Shown one piece after another: positions 32,915 through 44,776 of a stretch of 64,000 nucleotides of DNA (position 1 is its first letter; each line of letters opens with the position of its first letter). The notes below the pieces were generated by a model that was not told the origin of the DNA, made no database searches, and saw only the letters and a list, made by a program, of their open reading frames with translations. The position numbers were made by a program, and so were the translations under genes. Source of the stretch: Anomaloglossus baeobatrachus (taxonomy: Eukaryota; Chordata; Amphibia; Anura; Aromobatidae); contig NC_134358.1 in the NCBI RefSeq assembly GCF_048569485.1, positions 550,556,097-550,620,096 on the forward strand. Direction: 5' to 3'.

Positions 32915-34877
32915 GTTGTCGTCTCCTCAGAGCAATAGGGGTATACAGCCAAGAAGCGACCTTACAGTGCAATATATATAGATATATCTGGTACAGGAAA
33001 AAGTACACCAAATAACACTGTGGCACTAGTGGGGCCAGCACGAATGTGCTGCTTACCGCCCGCTTAACGCGGGTGTGTGGTCGCCAGAAATCCCTTGTCT
33101 GGGTCTCCCAGAGCCTGTGTCCGTTCCCCAGCCAGACTGCATGCAGGAATGGCTGCCGGCGTCTCTGTGGAGGGGGGGCGGGCCCTGGGTGTGCTCAGAC
33201 AAAAAGCGGGAAACCTGCGTCCCACTGTGCCCAGTGAGAGGGCTGGAGCATGTAAATAAGGCTCCAGCCCTCGGCGCTGACGATTGCACAACGCCTGTCC
33301 CCTTCCCTGATTGACAGGGAGGGGGCGGGAACGAAGCGGAGCTAGGCCGCAAAAGGCGGGGACTAGATTTATAAGCGCCGCCGTCGTAAAAGCACGGTCG
33401 GCGCTAAGTCCCCGGCGCACTACAAGTCCCAGCCGCGCCGCCGCTCCCGGAGCGGCCGGCGCGGTAGTTCCCAACACATAAAGTCACTCAGCCAAGCTGC
33501 AGTGACTCAAACCCCAGCGCGCAGCGCTACTGTCCCCGGCGCACTAGCACACCCAGCAAGTCTGGAGTGTGCGCGGCCAGTCCATAGGGGGACACAGAGT
33601 ACCTGAATGTTGCAGGGCCTTGTCCCTGAACGGTACCCCGGCTCCGTATCCAGCAGGTTCAATGGGTCTGTGGACGGAGCCCGGCCTCAGGGCTTGGAGG
33701 CCGGTAAGATCCCACTTCCTCAGAGCCCCTCAGGGGGATGGGGAAGGAAAACAGCATGTGGGCTCCCGCCTCCGTACCCGCAATGGGTACCTCAACCTTA
33801 CAAACCGCAAGTGGGGTGAGAAGGGAGCATGCTGGGGGCCCTAGTATGGGCCCTCTTTTCTTCCATCCGACATAGTCAGCAGCTGCTGCTGACTAAACAG
33901 TGGAGCTATGCGTGGATGTCTGACCTCCTTCGCACAAAGCAGAAAACTGGTGAGCCAGTGATCCCACTGGGGGTGTATAGCCAGAAGGGGAGGGGCCTTA
34001 CACTTTTTAGTGTAATGCTTTGTGTGGCCTCCGGAGGCAGTGCTATACACCCAATCGTCTGGGTCTCCCAATGGAGCGCCGAAGAAATAACTTCATAAAG
34101 CTTCTATTTCTGCAATAGTTGCAGTCAGGTGTAAAAAAAAAAAAATAATGATATTATATCATACATACACTACAGGTTTTTTTTCAATGAAGCTAACATT
34201 AAATTAAACAGAAATCCCCTATATATATTGTTAATGTGGTAAATGACTATTCTAGCTGCACACGTCTGGTTTTTAATGCAATATCCACATAGGTGTATAG
34301 AGGCCCATTTCCAACATCCACAACTCCAGTGTTCTAATGGTGCATTGTGTTTGCTAACTGTCTAGAAGGCTAATGGATGTTTAGAAATCCCTTGAACACC
34401 CTTGTGCAAGTATGTTAGCACAGCTGAAAACAGTTTTGCTGATTAGAGAAGCTATAAAACTGACCTTCCTTTGAGCTAGTTGAGATTCTGGAGCATTACA
34501 TTTGTTGGTTCCATTAAACTCTCAAAATGGCCAGAAAAAAAGGGAATTTTGTTTACTTACCGTAAATTCCTTTTCTTCTAGCTCCTATTGGGAGACCCAG
34601 ACAATTGGGTGTATAGCTTCTGCCTCTGGAGGCCACACAAAGTATTACACTTTAAAAAGTGTAACCCCTCCCCTCTGCCTATACACCCTCCCGTGGATCA
34701 CGGGCTCCTCAGTTTTGGTGCAAAAGCAGGAAGGAGAAAACTTATACATTGGTCTACGGTGAATTCAATCCGAAGGATGTTCGGAGAACTGAAGACCATG
34801 AACCATAAGAACAAATCAACATCAACAACATGTGTACACAAATGAACAACCAGCCCGAAGGGCACAGGGGTGGGTGC

Positions 34878-34975
34878 TGGGTCTCCCAATAGGAGCTAGA
34901 AGAAAAGGAATTTACGGTAAGTAAACAAAATTCCCTTCTTCTTTGTCGCTCCATTGGGAGACCCAGACAATTGGG
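34878..34975 (-). repeat. DIRS internal complementary region, copy C
   Basis: Reverse complement of the left outer end joined to the reverse complement of the right outer end ('tttgtcgctccattgggaga'), same topology as the other copies. Confidence 0.85.
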
Positions 34976-35043
34976 ACGTCCAAAAGCAGTCCCTGGGTGG
35001 GTAAAAGAATACCTCGATAAAAAGAGCCGAAGACGACCCCCTC

Positions 35044-36035
35044 TTACAGGTGGGCAACCCCCGCCTGAAGGACTCGCCTACCTAGACTGGCGTCTGCCGA
35101 AGCATAGGTATGCACCTGATAGTGTTTCGTGAAAGTGTGCAGACTAGACCAGGTAGCTGCCTGACACACCTGCTGACCCGTCGCCCGGTGCCGCAATGCC
35201 CAGGACGCACCCACGGCTCTGGTAGAATGGGCTTTCAGCCCTGAAGGAAGCGAAAGCCCAGAAGAACGATAGGCTTCCAGAATCGGTTCCTTGATCCACC
35301 GAGCCAAGGTTGACTTGGAAGCCGGCGAACCCTTACGCTGGCCAGCGACAAGGACAAAGAGCGCATCTGAACGGCGCAGGGGCGCCGTGCGAGACACGTA
35401 GAGCCGGAGTGCTCTCACCAGATCTAATGAGTGCAAATCCTTTTCACATTGGTGATTTGGATTAGGGCAAAATGAAGGCAAGGAGATATCCTGATTGAGA
35501 TGAAAAGGGGATACCACCTTAGGGAGAAATTCCGGAACAGGACGCAGAACCACCTTATCCTGGTGAAAAACCAGGAAGGGGGCTTTGCATGACAGCGCTG
35601 CCAGCTCCGACACTCTACGGAGCGATGTAACTGCCACTAGAAATGCCACCTTCTGCGAAAGACGTGATAAAGAGACATCCCGCAGCGGCTCGAAAGGTGG
35701 CTTCTGAAGAGCCGTTAGCACCCTGTTAAGGTCCCAGGGTTCCAGCGGACGCTTGTAAGGTGGGACTATGTGGCAAACTCCCTGCAGGAACGTGCGGACC
35801 TGCGGAAGTCTGGCTAGACGCTTTTGAAAAAATACGGATAGCGCCGATACTTGGCCCTTGAGAGAGCCGAGAGACAAACCCTTGTCCATTCCGGATTGAA
35901 GGAATGAAAGAAAAGTGGGTAAGGCAAAAGGCCAGGGAGTAAAACCATTATCAGAGCACCAGGATAAGAAGATCCTCCAAGACCTGTGATAGATCTTGGC
36001 GGACGTTGGTTTCCTGGCCTGTCTCATGGTGGCAA
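35044..36035 (-). pseudogene. DIRS tyrosine recombinase region, copy C
   Basis: A long open stretch with DVIATMRQARKPTSAKIYH, SLRRVSELAAL, AHSTRAVGASW and SSLHTFTKHYQVH, so the catalytic R, H-x-x-R and Y are all visible. It is fused at its upstream side to terminal-repeat sequence and not to an RT region. Confidence 0.82.
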
Positions 36036-36348
36036 TGACATCTAGTATGAGAATGCATGAGTGGATGTGTGCCTCCTTCCACACAAAGCATAAAACTGAG
36101 GAGCCCGTGATGCACGGGAGGGTGTATAGGCAGAGGGGAGGGGTTACACTTTTAAAGTGTAATACTTTATGTGGCCTCCGGAGGCAGAAGCTATACACCC
36201 AATTGTCTGGGTCTCCCAATGGAGCGACAAAGAAATTCCCTTTTTCTTTGTCGCTCCATTGGGAGACCCAGACAATTGGGACGTCCAAGAGCAGTCCCTG
36301 GGTGGGTAAAAGAATACCTCAATAAAAAGAGCCGAAAACTGCCCCCTC

Positions 36349-37420
36349 TTACAGGTGGGCAACCGCCGCCTGGAGGACTCGCCTACCTAGACTGGCGTCT
36401 GCCGAAGCATAGGTATGCACTTGATAGTGCTTCGTGAAAGTGTGCAGACTAGACCACGTAGCTGACTGACACACCTGCTGAGCCGTCGCCCGGTGCCGCA
36501 AAGCCCAAGACGCACCTACGGCTCTGGTAGAATGGGCTTTCAACCCTGAAGGAAGCGGAAGCCCAGAAGTACGGTAGGCCTCGAGAATCAGTTCCTTGAT
36601 CCACCGAGCCAAGGTTGACTTGGAGGCCTGAGAGCCCTTACGCTGGCCAGCGACAAGGACAAAGAACGCGTCTGAACGGCGCAGGGGCGCCGTGTGAGAC
36701 ACGCAGAACTGGAGTGCTCTCACTAGATCCAAAGAGTGCAAATCCTTTTCACACTGGTGAATTGGATTAGGGCAAAATGAAGGTAAGGAGATATCCTGAT
36801 TTAGATGAAAAGGGGATACCACCTTAGGGAGAAATTCCGGGACAGGACGCAGAACCACCTTATCCTGGTGGAAAACCAGGAAGGGGGCTTTGCATGACAG
36901 CGCTGCAAGCTCAGACACTCTCCGAAGTGATGTGACTGCCACCAGGAAGGCCACCTTCTGAGAAAGACGGGAGAGAGAGAGACATCCCGTCGCGGCTCAA
37001 AAGGTGGCTTTTGAAGAGCCGTCAGAACCCTGTTAAGATCCCAAGGTTCCAACGGACATTTGTAAGGTGGGACCATGTGGCAAACCCCCTGCAGGAACGT
37101 GCGGACCTGCGGAAGCCTGGCAAGACGCTTTTGAAAAAACACGGAGAGCGCCGACACTTGGCCCTTGAGAGAGCCGAGGGACAAACCCTTGTCCATTCCA
37201 GATTGTAGGAATGAAAGAAATGTGGGTAAAGCAAACGGTCATGGAGGAAAACCGTTATCAGAGCACCAGGATAAGAAGATTTGCCAAGACCTGTAATAGA
37301 TCTTGGCGGACGTTGGCTTCCTGGCTTGTCTTATGGTGGCAATGACATCCTGAGATAGCCCTGAAGACGCTAGGAGCCAGGACTCAATGGCCACACCGTC
37401 AGGTTGAGGGCCACAGAATT
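36349..37420 (-). pseudogene. DIRS tyrosine recombinase region, copy D
   Basis: Recombinase blocks KPTSAKIYYRSWQIFLSWC, AHSTRAVGASW and WSSLHTFTKHYQVH are recognisable. The region shows more breaks than in copies B and E, about two or three. Confidence 0.8.
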
Positions 37421-39505
37421 CAGATGGAAAAACGGGCCTTGTGACAGCAAGTCTGGGCGGTCTGGAAGTGCCCACGGTTGACCCACCGTGAGATGCCACA
37501 GATCCGGATACCACGACCGCCTCGGCCAGTCTGGAGCGACGAGAATGGCGCGACGGCAGTCGGACCGGATCTTGCGTAGTACTCTGGGCAGCATCGCCAG
37601 AGGGGGAAACACATATGGCAGTCGAAACTGCGACCAATCCTGGACCGCTGCCAGAGCTCTGTGATCCTGAGACCGTGCCATGAAGGCCGGGACCTTGTTG
37701 TTGTGTCGGGACGCCATGAGATCGACGTCCGGCGTACCCCAGCGGCGACAGATCTCTCGAAACACGTCTGGGTGAAGAGACCATTCCCCCGCGTCCATGC
37801 CCTGACGACTGAGAAAATCTGCTTCCCAGTTTTCCACGCCCGGGATGTGAACTGCGGAGATGGTGGAGCCTGTGACTTCCACCCACTGCAGAATCCGCCC
37901 GACTTCCTGGAAGGCTTGACGACTGCGAGTGCCGCCTTGGTGGTTGATGTAGGCGACGGCAGTGGCGTTGTCCGACTGGATTCGGATCTGCCTGCCCTCC
38001 AGCCACCGATGGAAAGCCAATAGGGCTAGATATACTGCCCTTATCTCCAGAATATTGATCTGAAGGGACGATTCTATTGGAGTCCAGGTTCCTTGAGCCC
38101 TGTGGTGGAAAAAAACCGCTCCCCAACCTGACAGGCTCGCGTCCGTGGTGACCACGGCCCAGGTTGGGGGGAGGAAGGATTTTCCCCGAGACAGAGATGT
38201 GGGTAGGAGCCACCACTGAAGTGATGTTTTGGTTGCAAGTGAAAGGGAGATGTTCTTGTCGAGGGAAGCCGAACTCTTGTCCCATTTGCGAAGAATGTCC
38301 CATTGGAGTGGCCGTAGATGGAATTGCGCGAACGGCACTGCCTCCATAGCTGCAACCATCTTCCCCAGGAAGTGCATGAGGCGCCTTAAGGGGTGTGACT
38401 GACTCCGAAGAAGTGACTGCACCCCCGCCTGCAGAGGAAGCTGTTTGTCCCGCGGTAGCTTGACTAACGCTGTCTGGGTATGAAACTCCATCCCGAGGTA
38501 AGTCAGTGATTGGGTCGGCGTCAACTTGGATTTCGGGAAATCGATGATCCACCCGAACTGCTGGAGAGTCGCCAGAGTGACGGTAAGACTTTGTTGACAC
38601 GCCACCCGAGAAGGGGCCCTGACTAGGAGATCGTCCAAGTATGGGATCACCGAGTGGCCCTGAGAGTGCAGGACCGCCACGACGGATGCCATGACTTTGG
38701 TGAAAACCTGTGGGGCTGTCGCCAGGCCGAAGGGCAATGCGACGAACTGGAGGTGTTCGTCCCCGATGGCGTAACGCAAGAAACGATGTTCGGGTGCGAT
38801 CGGCACCTGGAGATAAGCATCCTTGATGTCGATCGATGCTAGGAAGTCTCCTTGTGACATCGAAGCGATGACCGAGCGGAGAGATTCCATCCGAAACCAT
38901 CTGGTTCTCACATGTCTGTTCAGCAGCTTGAGGTCCAGAACGGGACGGAATGACCCGTCCTTTTTTGGCACCACGAACAAGTTGGAGTAAAATCCGCGAT
39001 CACGTTCCTGAAGGGGAACGGGAATCACAACTCCTTCTGTCTTCAGAGCGTCCACTGCCTGAAAAAGTGCGTCGGCCTGTGCGGGGGGTGGGGAGGTTCT
39101 GAAAAAACGAGCCGTAGGTCGAGAGCTGAACTCTATCCTGTAAGCATGAGACAGAATGTCTCTCACCCATCGGTCTTGATTGTGTGGCCACCAGGCGTCG
39201 CCAAAGCGGGAGAGCCTGCCACCGACCAAGGATGTGGCTAGATGAGGCCGAGAGTCATGAGGAGGCCGTCTTGGAGGCAGTGCCTCCTGCGGCCTTTTGG
39301 GGGCGTGACTTGGACCGCCACGCATAGGAGTTCCTCTGGCCTTTCTCCGGCCGGTTGGACGAAGAGGATTGGGGCTTGGCGGAGGGACGAAAGGACCGAA
39401 ACCTCGATTGGATTTTCCTCTGCTGAGGTCTCTTAGGTTTGGACTGGGGTAAGGAGGAGTCCTTTCCCGAGGATTCCTTAATAATCTCATCCAACCGTTC
39501 GCCAA
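37370..39505 (-). pseudogene. DIRS RT/RNase H region, copy D
   Basis: A 711-codon open stretch with FVVPKKDGSFRPVLDLKLLN, DIKDAYLQVPI, ALPFGLATAPQVFTKVM, SVIPYLDDLL, TTDASLSGWGAVF, IQSDNATAVAYINHQGG and DVDLMASRHNNKVP. It is close in length to the 715 codons seen in copies E and F. Confidence 0.88.
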
Positions 39506-40778
39506 ACAAACGTTCGCCAGAAAAAGGCAAACCAGTTAAGAACCTTTTGGAAGCAGAGTCTGCTTTCCATTCGCGCAGCCACATGGCCCTGCGGACTGCC
39601 ACGGAGTTAGCGGATGCTACAGCCGTATGGCTAGCGGAGTCCAGGACAGCGTTCATGGCGTAGGACGAAAATGCTGATGCCTGAGAGGTCAAAGAAGACA
39701 CATTCGGAGCAGAATTCCGTGTGACGGCATTAATCTCAGTCAGACATGCCGAGATTGCTTGAAGAGCCCACACAGCCGCAAAGGCCGGGTCAAAAGACGC
39801 ACCCGTGGCCTCATAAATAGACTTCACCAAGAGCTCTATCTGTCTGTCAGTGGCATCCTTCAGGGATGAGCCAACGGCAACAGACACAACAGACCTAGCA
39901 GCCAATCTAGAGACTGGAGGATCCACCTTGGGAGAGTGTGCCCAGCCCTTAACGACTTCAGCTGGAAAGGGGTAACGCGTGTCAGTGTGACGTTTAGCAA
40001 AGCGATTGTCCGGGACCGCTCTGGGCTTCTGGACAGCGTCCCTGAAGTTAGAGTGATCAAAAAACGTATTGCGCGTACGTTTGGGGAATCGAAATTGGTG
40101 TTTCTCCTGCTGAGAAGCCGACTCCTCTGCAGGAGGAGGCGGTGGTGAGAGATCCAACACCTGGTTGATGGACGAGATAAGATCATTTACTAAGGCGTCC
40201 CCCTCAGGGGTATCAAGGTTAAGGGCGAAGTCAGGGTCAGAGCCCTGAGCTCCCACGTCCGCCTCGTCTTCCTGAGAGTCCTCAAACTGGGATCCAGAGC
40301 AGCGTGAGGAGGCCGGGGAAGAGTCCCAGCGAGGCCGCTTAGCAGGTCTGGGGCTGCGATCCGGACAGGAGTCCTCCGCCTGGGACCTAGGCGCTATCCT
40401 GGAAGCGCGCTGCGGCGCTGACCGAGAAGGGCCTGGAGGAGACAAACTAACAGAGACCGGGGCCTGTGAAGAGCCCGGTCTGGACTGCAATGCCTCAAGC
40501 AGCTTAGATGACCATTTGTCCATAGACTGTGCAATGGATTGAGAAAGTGACAGGGTTTCTCAGCGAAAGATGCCTGCAGCCTGCTCAGGGGGAGCAAGGG
40601 GATCTACCTGAGCCGAGGGGCCCACAATTACCCTAGGCTCTGGCTGAGCAAGCGTGGCAGGAGTCGAGCATTGGTCACAGTGAGGGTAGGTGGATCCCGC
40701 AGGCAACATAGCCCCACAAGAGGTACAGGCCGCGAAAAAAATCTGTGCCTTAGTAGCTTTGCTCCTTGTGGACGACAT
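39255..40778 (-). pseudogene. DIRS gag-like region, copy D
   Basis: Starts MSSTRSKATKAQIF with the C-x2-C-x12-C-x2-C motif, then a serine/acidic middle and a core with RRAMWLREWKADSASKRFL. The end, ...KAAGGTASKTASS, overlaps the RT region. Broken about once. Confidence 0.75.
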
Positions 40779-41447
40779 GCTGTTGTCTCTTAGGAGTGAC
40801 CACTGAGGGTATATGGGAAAAGGGTATACCGCCTTTCCGAACAGATATATATATATATATATATATATCCCGGCACCTTAGGGGGACCAGCACCGGGTGA
40901 CCGGTGTGGCTTACCAACCGCTCACGAGCGGAGTGTGTCCTCCAGATTCCCTGTCGTGGATCCCCCTGAGCTGCAGAGCCTTGCTGCTGAATAGCATCCA
41001 CCGGCAGAATGCTAAAAATGGCTGCCGGAGCTCTCAGGGGGGGGGGGGGCGGCGCTAGCAGAGAGCTAAATTTAAGGCCGTGCCCGACAAGCAGGCACGG
41101 TCGGCGCGGAAGTCCGCCGAAAGAAGGGAATTTTGTTACTTACCGTAAATTCCTTTTCTTCTAGCTCTTATTGGGAGACCCAGACGATTGGGGTATAGCT
41201 ACTGCCCTCTGGAGGCCACACAAAGCACTACATTAAAAGTGCAAGGCCCCTCCCCCTCTGGCTATACCCCCCCCCGTGGTATCACGGGTTCTCCAGTTTT
41301 AGTGCCAAAGCAAGAAGGAGGAAGCCAATAACTGGTTTAAACAAATTAACTCCGAATAACATCGGAGAACTGAAAAACCGTTCAACATGAACAACATGTG
41401 TACCCGCAAACAACAAAAAAACATCCCGAAGGACAACAGGGCGGGTG

Positions 41448-41542
41448 CTGGGTCTCCCAATAAGAGCTAGAAGAAAAGGAATTTACGGTAAGTAACAAAA
41501 TTCCCTTCTTCAGCGCTCTATTGGGAGACCCAGACGATTGGG
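41448..41542 (-). repeat. DIRS internal complementary region, copy E
   Basis: Joins the complements of the two outer ends; the right-end half reads 'ttcagcgctctattgggaga', matching E's own right terminus (tctcccaatagagcgctgaa). The match is copy-specific, which shows the region is renewed with each replication cycle. Confidence 0.87.
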
Positions 41543-41609
41543 ACGTCCAAAAGCTGTCCCTGGGTGGGTAAAGAAATACCTCATGTTAGAGCTGCAAAAC
41601 AGCCCTCCC

Positions 41610-42690
41610 CTACGGGGGTGTCACTGCCGCCTGCAGGACTCTTCTACCTAAGCTGGCATCCGCCGAAGCATAGGTATGCACCTGATAATGCTTGGTGAAA
41701 GTGTGCAGACTGGACCAGGTAGCTGCCTGGCACACCTGTTGAGCCGAAGCCTGGTGACGTAATGCCCAGGACGCACCCACGGCTCTGGTTGAGTGGGCTT
41801 TTAGCCCTGAAGGAACCGGAAGCCCCGCAGAACGGTAGGCCTCTAGAATTGGTTCTTTGATCCATCGAGCCAGGGTGGCTTTAGAAGCCTGCAACCCCTT
41901 GCGCGGACCAGCGACAAGGACAAAAAGTGCATCGGCACGGCGCATGGGCGCCGTGCGGGAAATGTAGATTCTGAGTGCTCTCACCAGATCTAGCAAACGT
42001 AAGTCCTTTTCATACCGGTGAACCGGATGAGGACAAAAAGAAGGCAAGGATATATCCTGATTAAGATGAAAAGAGGATACGACCTTAGGGAGAAACTCCG
42101 GAATAGGGCGCAGCACTACCTTGTCCTGGTGGAACACCAGGAAGGGAGCCTTGGATGACAGAGCTGCCAGCTCAGACACTCGCCGAAGCGATGTGATCGC
42201 AACAAGAAACGCCACTTTCTGTGACAGCCGAGAAAAGGAAACTTCCTTCAGAGGCTCGAAGGGCGGCTTCTGGAGAGCAACTAGTACCCTGTTCAGATCC
42301 CATGGATCTAACGGCCGCTTGTACGGGGGCACAATATGACAGACCCCCTGCAGGAACGTGCGCACCTTAGAAAGACGTGCTAGACGCTTCTGAAAAAACA
42401 CGGATAGTGCCGAAACTTGCCCTTTAAGGGAGCTGAGCGACAAGCCCTTTTCTAACCCCGATTGCAGGAAGGAAAGAAACTTGGGCAATGCAAATGGCCA
42501 GGGAGACACTCCCTGAGCAGAGCACCAGGATAAGAAAATCTTCCACGTTCTGTGGTAGATCTTAGCCGAATTCGACTTTCTAGCTTGTCTCATTGTGGCA
42601 ACGACTCCTTGAGATAATCCTGCAGATGCTAGGATCCAGGACTCAATGGCCACACAGTCAGGTTCAGGGCCGCAGAATTCTGATGGAAAA
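41610..42690 (-). pseudogene. DIRS tyrosine recombinase region, copy E
   Basis: Carries NSAKIYHRTWKIFLSWC, SLRRVSELAAL, AHSTRAVGASW and WSSLHTFTKHYQVH. The frame is continuous and extends upstream, open over the RT region, to give 951 codons in total; only about the last 340 resemble a recombinase. Confidence 0.87.
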
Positions 42691-44776
42691 ACGGCCCTTG
42701 GGACAGTAAGTCTGGTCGGTCTGGCAGTGACCACGGTCGACCGATCGTGAGATGCCACAGATCCGGATACCACGACCTCCTCGGCCAGTCTGGAGCGACG
42801 AGTATGATGCGGCTGCACTCGGATCTGATCTTGCGTAGCACTCTGGGCAAGAGCGCCAGAGGCGGAAACACGTATGGGAGCTGAAACTGCGACCAATCTT
42901 GAACCAAGGCGTCTGCCGCCAGAGCTCTTTGATCGCGCGACCTCGCCATGAATGCCGGGACCTTGTTGTTGTGCCGGGATGCCATTAGGTCGACGTCCGG
43001 CACTCCCCAGCGGCGACAGATTTCCTGAAACACGTCCGGGTGAAGGGACCATTCCCCTGCGTCCATGCCCTGGCGACTGAGGAAGTCTGCTTCCCAGTTT
43101 TCTACGCCTGGGATGTGAACCGCGGATATGGTGGATGCTCTGTCCTCCACCCACATTAGAATGCGCCGGACTTCTTGGAAGGCTTGCCGACTGCGCGTCC
43201 CTCCTTGGTGGTTGATGTATGCCACCGCTGTGGAGTTGTCCGATTGGATTCGGATCTGCTTTCCTTCCAGCCACTGTTGGAAGGCCAGTAGAGCAAGATG
43301 CACTGCTCTGATCTCCAGAACATTGATCTGAAGGGTGGACTCCTGCGGAGTCCACGTCCCCTGAGCCCTGTGGTGGAGAAATACTGCTCCCCACCCTGAC
43401 AGACTCGCATCTGTCGTGACTACTGCCCAGGATGGGGGCAGGAAGGATCTTCCCTGAGACAATGAGGTGGGAAGGAGCCACCATTGTAGGGAGTCCTTGG
43501 CCGTCTGGGAAAGCGAGACTTTCCTGTCCAGGGACGTTGACTTCCCGTCCCATTGGCGGAGAATGTCCCATTGAAGTGGGCGCAGATGAAACTGCGCAAA
43601 GGGAACTGCTTCCATGGCTGCCACCATCTTCCCTAGGAAATGCATGAGGCGCCGCAAGGGATGCAACTGGCCCTGCAGAAGAGATTGCACCCCTGTCTGT
43701 AGTGACCGCTGCTTGTTCAGCGGAAGCTTCACTATCGCTGCTAGAGTATGAAACTCCATGCCAAGATACGTTAGTGATTGAGTCGGTGATAGGATCGACT
43801 TTGGAAAGTTGATGATCCATCCGAAAGACTGTAGGGTCTCCAGCGTAGCATTCAGGCTGTGCTGACATGCCTCTTGAGAGGGAGCTTTGACCAATAAATC
43901 GTCTAGGTAAGGGATCACCGAGTGTCCCTGAGAGTGCAAGACTGCTACCACCGCCGCCATGACCTTGGTGAAGACCCGTGGGGCTGTCGCCAGACCAAAT
44001 GGCAGAGCTACGAACTGAAAATGGTCGTCTCCTATCACAAAACGTAGAAAACGTTGATGTTCTGTAGCAATTGGCACGTGGAGATAAGCATCTTTGATGT
44101 CTATTGAGGCAAGGAAGTCTCCTCTGGACATTGAGGCAATGACAGAACGCAGGGTTTCCATCCGGAACTTCCTGGCGTGCACATGTTTGTTGAGCCGTTT
44201 TAGGTCCAGAACAGGACGGAACGAGCCGTCCTTTTTTGGAACCACAAAGAGATTGGAGTAAAACCCTTGCCCTTGTTCCTGAGGAGGGACTGGGATCACC
44301 ACTCCTTCCGCTCTTAGGGAGTCCACCGCCTGCAGCAGAGCATCTGCTCGGTCTGGATGTGGGGAGGTTCTGAAAAACCGAGCTGGAGGACGAGAATTGA
44401 ACTCGATTCTGTACCCGCGAGACAAAATGTCCGTCACCCACCGGTCTTTGACCTGTGACATCCAAATGCCGGAAAAGCGGGAGAGCCTGCCCCCGACCGG
44501 CGATGCGGAGGGAGGGGGCTGGAAGTCATGAGGTAGCCGCTTTGGAAGTGGTACCTCCATTTGCTTTCTTGGGGCGCGTGTGAGCCCGCCACGAATCTGA
44601 GTTTCTTTGCGTCCTCTGAGTCCCTTTGGACGAGGTAAACGGTGTCTTGCCCGAACCTCGAAAGGACTGAAACCTCTGCTGCCACTTTTTCTGCTGAGGT
44701 TTGGTTGTTCTGGGTTGTGGTAAAGAGGAGTCTTTACCCTTGGACTGCTTAATGATATCAGCCAATGGCTCGCCAA
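42629..44776 (-). pseudogene. DIRS RT/RNase H region, copy E
   Basis: A 715-codon open stretch. Domain order: basic N-terminal region (1-100); RT (about 130-350) with VVPKKDGSFRP at 178-188, DIKDAYLHVPI at 226-236 and catalytic YLDD at 290-293; RNase H (about 450-570) with TTDAS at 454-458, Glu 488, SDN at 512-514 and NWEADFLSR at 560-568; a C-terminal domain (about 590-700) with DVDLMASRHNNKVP and FPPLALLPRVL, present in all copies here. It overlaps gag upstream and the recombinase downstream. Confidence 0.9.

Larger units (their letters stand above)
28020..34086 (-). mobile_element. DIRS retrotransposon, copy B ('gacgatt' subfamily)
   Basis: A 6.07-kb full-length DIRS element. Parts: left inverted repeat 28020-28196, internal complementary region 28343-28440, recombinase about 28509-29560, RT/RNase H about 29540-31600, gag 31424-32914, 5' leader 32915-33942, right inverted repeat 33943-34086. 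The left and right flanks show no target duplication; both are A-rich (ttaaaag and ataactt). Long open stretches remain in all three coding parts and it looks broken in only one or two places, so it is one of the younger copies. Confidence 0.92.
34540..36234 (-). mobile_element. DIRS short copy C ('gacaatt' subfamily)
   Basis: A 1.7-kb DIRS derivative with a left inverted repeat (34540-34716), an internal complementary region (34878-34975), a recombinase part (35044-36035) and a right inverted repeat (36091-36234). It carries no gag or RT. It abuts copy D directly. Its left end and D's right end border the two halves of one Tc1 element, so C and D behave as a single compound insertion. Broken as a gene set. 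Confidence 0.8.

Noticed and set aside
33046-33820. GC-rich overlapping open frames in the DIRS B leader
   Set aside because: The same segment in copy E shows other frames open, and the codon pattern is not kept; it is leader sequence.
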